Translations under genes and position numbers: made by a program
NCBI GenBank assembly: GCA_947445035.1
Contig: CANFCK010000023.1
Location: 1-64,000 of the forward strand
Direction: 5' to 3'
DNA: 64,000 nt
Source: Deltaproteobacteria bacterium
Lineage (GTDB): Bacteria; Myxococcota_A; UBA796; SXON01
Shown here: positions 45,259 through 52,166 of the stretch, in pieces
How the letters are laid out: each line of letters starts with the position of its first letter
Position numbering within the stretch: position 1 is the stretch's first letter
The notes under the pieces: generated by a model
What the model saw: only the letters and a program-made list of their open reading frames with translations
What the model was told of the DNA's origin: nothing
The model's database searches: none

Positions 45259-46770
45259 ATGCGATGGTTTCTGACGCTGCTCGTGGCGTGCGACCCCGCG
45301 ATTCCCGACGTCGATGACGGTCGCGATCCACCGGAAAAGGACAGCGGCACCGACACTGGGGATAGCGGAGATACGGGAGATACCGGAGATACAGGCTTGA
45401 GTGAAGCCTGCCTGAACTTGGCGCCGCTGCCCTTGGTGCGGCCGGAGTCGATCTCCGGGTTGACCACCGCGGAGGACTTCACCTTTGACGGGGAGGGGCA
45501 GCACGTCAGCCTCGACGAGAACGGAAACATGGTGGGCATCACCTACGACGGCGCCAAGAAGCTGATCTCGGCGGGCCTGGGCGGGGGGGCGGGCACCCAC
45601 ATGCTGGCCGATGGGCAGGTCGTCTTCGCCGACGTGCTCAACAACACCCTGGTGAAGGTCGACCCGGCTACCGGGGGAAGCGCGGTACTGGCTTCGGGGC
45701 TGTCTTACCCGAACGGCCTCGACGTGAGCACCGACGGTTTTGTCTACGTTGCGGAGTCGGGCTTGGGAACCCTCCAGAAGGTGGATTCGGGGACGGGAGA
45801 GGCCACGCTCATCGGGGCCGGCATGCTCGGCGCCAACGGGGTCAGCTTCGGTCCCGGCTTTGATGAGTTGTACGTCGGCTCCTTCGGCGGTGGCGTGGTG
45901 TGGCGCATGGATCTCGGGGACGATGGGGTCTGGACCCGGCCTCGGGTGTGGAGCCTCGTCCCCGGGGCGACGGCGCCGACCACGCCCACTTGTGAGGTCG
46001 AGCCCGTGGGCACGATGTGCACCCTCTCCGGGGGCTACGGCATCGGGGAGTGTGTGGAGTCCGACCTTGGGTACAACCTCTGTGAGATCGTCAAGGACAC
46101 CGAGGCCTGCGACGGGGCGGAGGCAGGGGATGCTTGCGACGGCACCGCGTTCGGGGAGCCGCGGACGTCGATCTGTGTGCGCACCGTGCCTGAGGGCGAG
46201 CTCTTCTGCCCTGCGGCGCCGGCCAACTACGTCGAACCTTGCCTCAGGCACGCCGGCGAGACCTGCGAGGTCGAGGGCGCCGCGGGGTATTGCTCGTATA
46301 CCTACGAGGGCATCTCCATCTGCGACACTGGCGCCTACTGGGAGAGGGCGCAGAGTGTCTGCGCGGACGCCGCCGAGGGGGAGGCGTGCCTGGTGGACGA
46401 CTACGTCTATGGTTGGCAGGGCAGCTGCGAGGACGCCGCCTCCTGGGGGCTGCCGGGCTTGGTGTGTATGCCGCTGACCAGCTCCGGCGGTGAGGACGGA
46501 ATGCTCGACGGGCTCAACGTCGACGAGTGCGGCAACGTCTACGCCACCTCCTACCTCGTCGGAAAAGTGTGGCGCTGGCAGGACGAACTCGCGGAGGCCG
46601 AGCTGGTCACCGATGTCCGCGCCTCGTGGATTCCCAACCTGCACTGGGGGAACGGGATCGGCGGTTGGCAGGAGGACGTCGTCTACATGGCCAATCGCGA
46701 CAACGGCTCCGTCTACGCGCTGGAACTGGGCATCAAGGGCCACGGCGAGGCGTTCGCTCCGGCGCCTTGA
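45259..46770 (+). CDS. Lipoprotein with SMP-30/gluconolactonase-like propeller split by a Cys-rich insert
   Basis: 503 residues from the ATG at 45259: MRWFLTLLVACDPAIPD, lipobox LVAC; a GTG at 45247 is the alternative start. Linker DTGDSGDTGDTGDTG. Propeller blades: ADGQVVFADVLNNTLVKVDP, LSYPNGLDVSTDGFVYVAES, DELYVGSFGGGVVWRMDL. Then ~150 residues with about 20 cysteines (MCTLSGGYGIGECVESDLGY, CEVEGAAGYCSYTYEGISIC). The propeller then resumes: DGLNVDECGNVYATSYLVGK, VYMANRDNGSVYALELG. The insert sits between blades and looks like an elaborated surface loop. Enzyme activity is not evident. Last gene of the 42549-46770 run on this strand. Confidence 0.7.
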   Translation: MRWFLTLLVACDPAIPDVDDGRDPPEKDSGTDTGDSGDTGDTGDTGLSEACLNLAPLPLVRPESISGLTTAEDFTFDGEGQHVSLDENGNMVGITYDGAKKLISAGLGGGAGTHMLADGQVVFADVLNNTLVKVDPATGGSAVLASGLSYPNGLDVSTDGFVYVAESGLGTLQKVDSGTGEATLIGAGMLGANGVSFGPGFDELYVGSFGGGVVWRMDLGDDGVWTRPRVWSLVPGATAPTTPTCEVEPVGTMCTLSGGYGIGECVESDLGYNLCEIVKDTEACDGAEAGDACDGTAFGEPRTSICVRTVPEGELFCPAAPANYVEPCLRHAGETCEVEGAAGYCSYTYEGISICDTGAYWERAQSVCADAAEGEACLVDDYVYGWQGSCEDAASWGLPGLVCMPLTSSGGEDGMLDGLNVDECGNVYATSYLVGKVWRWQDELAEAELVTDVRASWIPNLHWGNGIGGWQEDVVYMANRDNGSVYALELGIKGHGEAFAPAP

Positions 46771-46781
46771 TACCCGCGCGC

Positions 46782-47390
46782 ATGGACCTCGCCAGCCGCC
46801 TGTGTGACCCGGATGCCCAAATCGCGGCCATCGGCGACGAGCTCGACGGCCTCGATCACGCCGGCCGCGTGCGGGCGTTGGAAAGTTGCGGCATCAAGGA
46901 GCTGGGTCGCCTCTTCGAGCTCGCGGCTGACGCTCCACCCATCGACGAGGCCCACTTCGTAGCGGAACACGGCCGTGGCCAGCCGGTGGCCCACGACGGC
47001 TGGAACTCGCTACCGCTCCCCGCCATCGCCCGGCGATTCCAAAAGGTCTTCGCGCGGCCCGAGCCCGGCGGCAGGTCGCGGCTCTTCGGGTACAATTCCA
47101 GCCCGCTTCGCTACGCGATCGGGCCTGGCTACTTTCAGCTGGTCCCCACCGCGGGCAACGCGGAGTTCGAATCGCGCGGGGCGTGGGTGGTCGACTACCA
47201 CCTCATCCCCGACGGTCCCGTCCCCGCGGGTTGGCCTTGGGTCGTCCCCAACTGGGTGGGGCCTCAGATCCTCGTCTACAACGGCACCCGCGACTTCATG
47301 CGCCGGGTGAGCCAGCATGTCTGTGTCGGCAAGCCCTGGGCGCGTACCGGCGCGTTGCCCTTCTGTTTCAGCCTCACGCGCGTGGTGTAG
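46782..47390 (+). CDS. Conserved-looking soluble protein of unknown function
   Basis: 202 residues from the ATG at 46782 (MDLASRLCDPDAQIAAIGDE). No signal peptide or membrane segment. It looks globular and well conserved (GYNSSPLRYAIGPGYFQLVP, WVVDYHLIPDGPVPAGWPWV, VYNGTRDFMRRVSQHVCVGK). I do not recognise the family. It precedes a glycosyltransferase gene by 4 nt (stop TAG, then GTG at 47395) and is probably co-translated with it. Confidence 0.7.
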   Translation: MDLASRLCDPDAQIAAIGDELDGLDHAGRVRALESCGIKELGRLFELAADAPPIDEAHFVAEHGRGQPVAHDGWNSLPLPAIARRFQKVFARPEPGGRSRLFGYNSSPLRYAIGPGYFQLVPTAGNAEFESRGAWVVDYHLIPDGPVPAGWPWVVPNWVGPQILVYNGTRDFMRRVSQHVCVGKPWARTGALPFCFSLTRVV

Positions 47391-47394
47391 CGGC

Positions 47395-48513
47395 GTGCTC
47401 CTCCTCGTCGCGGGCATCGCACTTTTCTGGGTGAGCGTGGCGCTGAAGGTCGCCCGGTCGAGGCGTGAACCACGATGGCGGCTTGATACATCCTCGGTGT
47501 GTCATGAACGTCTACCTGTACTGGGTGTCATCATCCCAGCCCGGGATGAAGCGCGAAACATTGATGCATGTATCAGAGTGTTGGCGCGGTCGGATCACCC
47601 GTCGCTGCGGGTGCTGATCTTCGACGACGGATCGACGGACGGCACGCCCCAGTTGGCGCGTGCCGCGGGGGCGACGCTGGTCGAGGGGGGAGGGGACGCA
47701 CTGCCGATTGGCTGGAAGGGCAAGCCGTGGGCGTTGGAACGCGCACGCGCCCACGTCGGCGACGCCGATTGGCTCTGTTTCATCGACGCGGACGTGCGCG
47801 TCGACCCCGCCGCGCTCTCGCGCATCCACACGTACGCCATCGAAAACAAGGTCGACCTCGTCTCCGGCTTCGGCCGGCTCGAGATGGGCAGCTTCTGGGA
47901 AAGGGTCGTGCAGCCTTCGGTGGGCGGGCTCATCCTCGCCGGCAACGACCTCGCCAAGATCAACGACGACGAAGACCGGGACAAGGCCATCGCCAATGGA
48001 CAGTTGATCCTGGTACGACGCGCTGCCTACGACGCCGTCGGGGGGCATGCCGCGGTGCGTGATGACATTCTCGACGACATCGGGCTGGCGAAGGCGTTCA
48101 AGAAGGCGGGCTTCCGCGTCCGCGCCCTCCACTTGCGCGAGCTTTTCTCGTGTCGCATGTACACGGGCTTTGGCGAACTCTGGCACGGCTGGACCAAGAA
48201 CCTGTTTCCGGGGATGGAATTCAAGCTTGGCGTGGTGGCGCTGGTCGTCGGCCTGGTGCTCTTGGAGTTCCTGGCTCCCTACGCCATTGCGGTGTGGGCG
48301 GCGATGCAGGGAGATGTGTCACTCATGGTCGCGAGCCTCGGGCTGCTGGTGCTGATCCACGGCGTTCGCGCCTGGATGGACCGCATCTTTGGCCAGCCGC
48401 TCGCGTACGGGCTCCTGCAGCCGCTCGGCGCCGCGATCCTGGTGGGCTTGCTCGTCGATTCGGTTCGGCGAACGCGGACGGGGACGCGTAGGTGGAAGGG
48501 GCGGGTGTACTGA
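47395..48513 (+). CDS. Family 2 glycosyltransferase, membrane-anchored
   Basis: 372 residues from a GTG (VLLLVAGIALFWVSVALKVA, an N-terminal membrane anchor). GT2 motifs: LGVIIPARDEARNID, LIFDDGSTDGTPQLA, WLCFIDADVRVDP (metal-binding DAD) and QLILVRRAAYDAVGGHAAVRDDILDD (acceptor-side Asp residues). Two or three more membrane segments are near the C-terminus. The profile is like CrtQ/HpnI-type transferases that glycosylate carotenoid or hopanoid lipids on the cytoplasmic face; donor and acceptor cannot be fixed. A patch around 47480-47580 has codons unlike the rest of the gene. Confidence 0.82.
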   Translation: MLLLVAGIALFWVSVALKVARSRREPRWRLDTSSVCHERLPVLGVIIPARDEARNIDACIRVLARSDHPSLRVLIFDDGSTDGTPQLARAAGATLVEGGGDALPIGWKGKPWALERARAHVGDADWLCFIDADVRVDPAALSRIHTYAIENKVDLVSGFGRLEMGSFWERVVQPSVGGLILAGNDLAKINDDEDRDKAIANGQLILVRRAAYDAVGGHAAVRDDILDDIGLAKAFKKAGFRVRALHLRELFSCRMYTGFGELWHGWTKNLFPGMEFKLGVVALVVGLVLLEFLAPYAIAVWAAMQGDVSLMVASLGLLVLIHGVRAWMDRIFGQPLAYGLLQPLGAAILVGLLVDSVRRTRTGTRRWKGRVY

Positions 48514-48524
48514 GATCACTCGCC
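48500..48524. terminator. Hairpin spanning two convergent stop codons
   Basis: GGCGGGTG (48500-48507) pairs with CACTCGCC (48517-48524), with one G-T wobble. The loop holds the TGA of the glycosyltransferase gene, and the right arm overlaps the stop of the facing lipoprotein gene (48516-48518). Confidence 0.45.
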
Positions 48525-49718
48525 AAACAATAGGCTCACCGCCGCATCGGCCGCGTCCTCATCCCGGTTGAGGATGGTGTGGTCTGCGGTGCCATAGTCG
48601 GTCACGGTGATCAATCCCGCGTATGGGGCAGTTTCGTTGTCTGCCAACGCCAGCAGATCGGTCAGCGAGGCCGCCGGAACCAACGGATCGGCCGAGGAGT
48701 ACCAGATGCCCAACGGGTAGGTCAGGCCACCTTTGGAGATGGCGTGCCACAAGCTGTAGTAGTTGAGCTGGTTGTCGATGTCGTCCCGCCAGCCGGCACC
48801 GACTACGACGAGGTCGCCGTCGATCTGCCCGTCGGCATCGTCGTCCACGTGGTCGGGGTAGATCCGCGCCAGGCCGTCGTTGATGTCTTTGAAGGTGGTG
48901 TCGTCCTGTACGAGGCGGGACAACAGGTCCATGGTGCTGTCGACCACCATGCCCTTGATGGGCGCGGCGTTCTGGTTGGGAACGTCGTTGAGCAGGTCGC
49001 GGATGCGAAGCTCGCTGGCGGCGCGACCGCCTTCGCCCAGGCCGACGACGTACACGCCGCTGGCGTCGAGCGGGATGGGCAAGTCGTCCAAGCCAAGTTC
49101 AGTGCGTTTCTGTGTCGCGACGTCTGGAATGGGGTTGGCGATCGCGGTCATGACCCACGCGAGGTAACGACCGTCACGATGTACGCCGCCGTCAAGCTCC
49201 CAATTGTTGTTCCGGGGCCCGGTCTCGTTATGCCAGAGGTCTCCCCAGCAGTTGGCCGGGTACATCGTGAACGCCCCCGCGTCCGCGAGCTTGGCCGGTA
49301 GGATGCCGTAGTTGCGCTCGGTCGGCTCCAATTCGGCGGGGCTGAGCCCGTCCAGGAGGCCCAGGGTCTCAAAGACCTTGTTTGCGGCCCATTCCGCGGT
49401 GAATCGATCGTCGCCGGAGTAGTGCACGGCGCCATCGGAATCGAACGCCGGGACGACGCCGTCCGCGCGTGCCTTGACGTAGTCGAACGCGCCGCCGTGA
49501 AAGACGACCACGATCGGCGCGGGTTCGGTCAAGGTTTCGGCGTAGACCGCGTAGAACGTGGCCTGCGAGCCGTCGGGGCAGGACAATCCCGCGTAGCGGA
49601 AGGGCCGCAGCACCAGGTCGGTACGGCGGGTGTAGTCGTTTTCGAATCGGATGGATTCTACCGACACCGGATCGGCCATCGGGGTGAAGCAGCCGAAGGC
49701 AAGCAACAGAACGGTCAA
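48516..49718 (-). CDS. Lipoprotein, alpha/beta-hydrolase-like
   Basis: 400 residues from a TTG at 49718, chosen because GGAGG lies four bases upstream and because it gives LTVLLLAFGCFTPMADP, a lipobox at FGC. APIVVVFHGGAFDYVKARAD near 80 is the HGG oxyanion-hole region of hydrolases. YVVGLGEGGRAASELRIRDL near 240 is a nucleophile-elbow-like G-x-G-x-G, where Glu stands in place of the expected Ser. YGTADHTILNR near the C-terminus could give the catalytic His. It may therefore be a non-catalytic or unusual esterase/peptidase relative. It is divergent from the FabZ-like gene by 32 bp. Confidence 0.6.
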   Translation of the reverse strand: MTVLLLAFGCFTPMADPVSVESIRFENDYTRRTDLVLRPFRYAGLSCPDGSQATFYAVYAETLTEPAPIVVVFHGGAFDYVKARADGVVPAFDSDGAVHYSGDDRFTAEWAANKVFETLGLLDGLSPAELEPTERNYGILPAKLADAGAFTMYPANCWGDLWHNETGPRNNNWELDGGVHRDGRYLAWVMTAIANPIPDVATQKRTELGLDDLPIPLDASGVYVVGLGEGGRAASELRIRDLLNDVPNQNAAPIKGMVVDSTMDLLSRLVQDDTTFKDINDGLARIYPDHVDDDADGQIDGDLVVVGAGWRDDIDNQLNYYSLWHAISKGGLTYPLGIWYSSADPLVPAASLTDLLALADNETAPYAGLITVTDYGTADHTILNRDEDAADAAVSLLFGE

Positions 49719-49750
49719 GGAGCCTCCGCCGGGACAGTAGGGCGCCTCGC

Positions 49751-50251
49751 ATGATAGCCCGGCGGTCGATGCGTTGGCGACTGGTAGACCGGATCGATGA
49801 GCTGGAACGGGATCGTTTCGTGGCGGGAAGTGTCTGCTTTTCGCCCGAGCTCGAGCTGTTCCAGGACCACTTCCCCGCCTTTCCGATCGTACCCGGCGTG
49901 ATCTTGATGGAGTCGTTGGCGCAGCTCGCCGGCAAGCTCGTGGGCTACAGCGTGCGGCTTGCCCGCGGGGATTGGCCGTTCCCAATCCTGTCGATGATGC
50001 AGGGGGTGAAGTTCCGGAGGTTCGTCCGGCCGGGCGAGGTGGTGCGGCTCGAAGCCCGCGTGCTGAGTTTGCGTGACGAGAGCGCGGTGATGGACGTGCG
50101 CGCCTGGGTGGATGGCCGCATCGTGGCCCAAGCCGAGCAGACCTTTGTCTTCAACGCGGTGAAGCTGGATTCGGTGGGCGAGGCCGAACGGCTCGAACGT
50201 ATCGAGCGCAGCGAGTTGGCGCGCCTGTGGCCCGCGTACCCGCATGACTGA
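49751..50251 (+). CDS. FabZ-like 3-hydroxyacyl-ACP dehydratase
   Basis: 166 residues (an ATG at 49769 is an alternative start). A single hotdog domain: FQDHFPAFPIVPGVILMESL carries the FabZ catalytic His in HFP and the Glu in MESLAQ six residues after PGV. SMMQGVKFRRFVRPGEVVRL and the final strand AEQTFVFNAVKL complete the fold. FabZ removes water from 3-hydroxyacyl-ACP to give trans-2-enoyl-ACP. The gene starts an operon: its last 8 bases overlap the ketosynthase ATG at 50244, with three more genes behind. A housekeeping FabZ is normally next to lpx genes; this context indicates a specialised pathway. Confidence 0.88.
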   Translation: MIARRSMRWRLVDRIDELERDRFVAGSVCFSPELELFQDHFPAFPIVPGVILMESLAQLAGKLVGYSVRLARGDWPFPILSMMQGVKFRRFVRPGEVVRLEARVLSLRDESAVMDVRAWVDGRIVAQAEQTFVFNAVKLDSVGEAERLERIERSELARLWPAYPHD

Positions 50252-51401
50252 ACGGGTCGTCGTGACCGGGATGGGCATGGTGAGCCCGCTTGGCATCGGC
50301 GTGGAGCGGACCTGGGAGGCGGTCTTGCGCGGCGACAACGGCATCGGACCCATCCGGCGCTTCGACGCCACCGGCTTTCCGGTGACCTTTGCGGCTGAGG
50401 CGCCGGTCGAGGGGCAGGGCGCTGCGCTCAAGGCGATGCTGACAGAGTTGGCGCTGCGGGAAGCGCTCGCGCAGAGCGGTGTCCCGGCCGGTCCGCGCCT
50501 GGGCGTGTGCCTCGGCAGCGAGGCGTGCCGCCCCCCGTGGCCCTGGTTGTGGAATCAGGACGCGCCCACGCCGGCAGAGATCGAGGCCCTGGCGCCCGAC
50601 GCGCCCACTCGGCAGGTGGCCGAACTGGCCGGTGCCCGCGGCCCGCGCAGCACGGTGTCAACCGCGTGTACGTCAAGCTCGCAGGCGTTGGGTGAGGCCC
50701 TCCGGCGGGTGCAGCGCGGCGAGGTCGATGCGATGATCTGCGGCGGGGTCGACGCGCTCTCCGACCCGTTGATGGTGGTGGGGTTCTCGAAGCTCGGCGC
50801 CCTGTCGACCCGGAACGACGCGCCACAGCACGCCAGTCGCCCCTTCGATCTGCATCGCGATGGATTCGTGCTGGGCGAGGGCGCGGGCATGCTGGTCATC
50901 GAGCGCGAGTCGGTGGCGAGGGCTCGCGGAGCGCCGGTGCTTGCGGTGCTCGAAGGCTACGGCTGCACCTGCAACGCCTGGCGCATCACCGACTCCCCGC
51001 CGGACGGGCGTGGCGCGCGTGAGGCGATGCGGACGGCGATCTACGACGCGGGGATCCAGAGCGCGGACGTCGGCTACGTCAACGCCCACGGCACCTCCAC
51101 CCAGCAGAACGACGCATCGGAGAGCGCCGCGATCGAGGCCCTGCTCGGCCCGGTGCCGACCTCGTCCACCAAGGGGGGCATGGGGCACCTCGTGGCGGCC
51201 TGCGGTGCGGTGGAGGCCATCCTGAGCGTGCTGGCGCTGCGCGATCAGGTCCTGCCCGGGAGTCGGAATCTCGACGAGCCCGATCCGGCCTGTCGGGTCA
51301 ACCTCGTGCGCCACAGTCGTGAGGGCCGCTTGGACCACGTTCTGACCAACGCGTTCGGGTTCGGGGGCTCCAACGGCGCGCTCGTCTTCGGGCGTCCATG
51401 A
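50244..51401 (+). CDS. Beta-ketoacyl-ACP synthase (FabF-type), complete active site
   Basis: 385 residues. The thiolase-fold active site is intact: Cys142 in VSTACTSSSQ, His282 in VNAHGTSTQQND, Lys310 and His315 in STKGGMGHLVAAC. N- and C-terminal family signatures are VVVTGMGMVSPLG and NAFGFGGSNGALVF. It is shorter than typical FabF (~410), mainly in the N-terminal half. The enzyme extends an acyl chain by decarboxylative condensation with malonyl-ACP. It overlaps the dehydratase gene upstream (8 nt) and the half-ketosynthase gene downstream (ATGA at 51398), so all are made together. Confidence 0.92.
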   Translation: MTERVVVTGMGMVSPLGIGVERTWEAVLRGDNGIGPIRRFDATGFPVTFAAEAPVEGQGAALKAMLTELALREALAQSGVPAGPRLGVCLGSEACRPPWPWLWNQDAPTPAEIEALAPDAPTRQVAELAGARGPRSTVSTACTSSSQALGEALRRVQRGEVDAMICGGVDALSDPLMVVGFSKLGALSTRNDAPQHASRPFDLHRDGFVLGEGAGMLVIERESVARARGAPVLAVLEGYGCTCNAWRITDSPPDGRGAREAMRTAIYDAGIQSADVGYVNAHGTSTQQNDASESAAIEALLGPVPTSSTKGGMGHLVAACGAVEAILSVLALRDQVLPGSRNLDEPDPACRVNLVRHSREGRLDHVLTNAFGFGGSNGALVFGRP

Positions 51402-52126
51402 TCGTCGCGGTCGGCGCGGTCTTGCCGACGGCGCTCCGGGTGCACGCCCCGTTGGCGGCGCTGCCGTCGGCGTTGGCGGGCGTGGTGGTCGGCCCCGATC
51501 TGGTGCCTTGGCTGAAACGCCGAAAGGACGCGAGGCTGCTTCCGCGGGCGGCCGAACTGGCGCTCCCAGCGGCGGGGCAGGCGCTCTTCGGCTTCGACGG
51601 AGACCTCGAGGAGCTTGGGCTCTTCGTGGCCGTTGGCCGCGAGCCTCCGGACGAGGGGGACGCGGAAGCAAGCATCGCGGCGATGGCGAAGGACGGTCGG
51701 CTGGATCGCGCCCGGTTCGGGGACCAAGGACGTGCGCTGTACCCGCCTCTTTTGCCGCTGCGCACCCTCCCGAACATGGTGCTGGCCCACGTCGCGATCC
51801 AGTCTGGCATCCGAGGCGAAAACGTTTGCCTCGCGGGTGGATTCGAGGCCGGAGTAGGGGTGTGGGACGCGGCGAACGACGCGCTCGCTTCTGGCCGGTG
51901 CGTCGCGGCGCTGGTCGGGGCTGCCTTCTCAGCGGTCGATCGGGCCAGCGCGCGCGATCGCCATCGCCTCGGCCAGACCGAGCCCCCGGGAGAAGGCGCG
52001 ATCTTCGTGCTGCTCGTGGGGCCCGCCGTCCGTCCGGAGGCGGACCTACGCGTCTGGCGCCAGCGGGTAGGCGCCCTGGGCCCCGTGGAAGCGCTTCTGG
52101 GTGCGGTCGGCGTGACGCCGCGCTGA
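51398..52126 (+). CDS. Half-length ketosynthase-like protein without catalytic Cys (chain-length-factor-like)
   Basis: 242 residues, about the size of the N-terminal ketosynthase-like proteins (Pfam Ketoacyl-synt_2) found in aryl-polyene and type II polyketide loci. It begins MIVAVGAVLPTALRV. LRTLPNMVLAHVAIQSGIRG resembles the region before a ketosynthase active site. In the following GENVCLAGGFEAGVGVW, alignment to the usual G-P-N-x-T-x-x-x-A-C-A places Phe where the Cys should be. The domain ends before the His/His part. By analogy it would pair with one of the full ketosynthases and set chain length (inference). It starts in a 4-nt overlap with the ketosynthase and is followed 40 bp later by the kinase gene. 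Confidence 0.7.
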   Translation: MIVAVGAVLPTALRVHAPLAALPSALAGVVVGPDLVPWLKRRKDARLLPRAAELALPAAGQALFGFDGDLEELGLFVAVGREPPDEGDAEASIAAMAKDGRLDRARFGDQGRALYPPLLPLRTLPNMVLAHVAIQSGIRGENVCLAGGFEAGVGVWDAANDALASGRCVAALVGAAFSAVDRASARDRHRLGQTEPPGEGAIFVLLVGPAVRPEADLRVWRQRVGALGPVEALLGAVGVTPR

Positions 52127-52166
52127 CGGCAGCCTGGGCCGGGCCGGCGTGCTACGGTCGGCCGGC

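Noticed and set aside
45172..46743. Minus-strand open frame of about 520 codons
   Set aside because: Antisense to the propeller lipoprotein, which has a lipobox and clear repeats.
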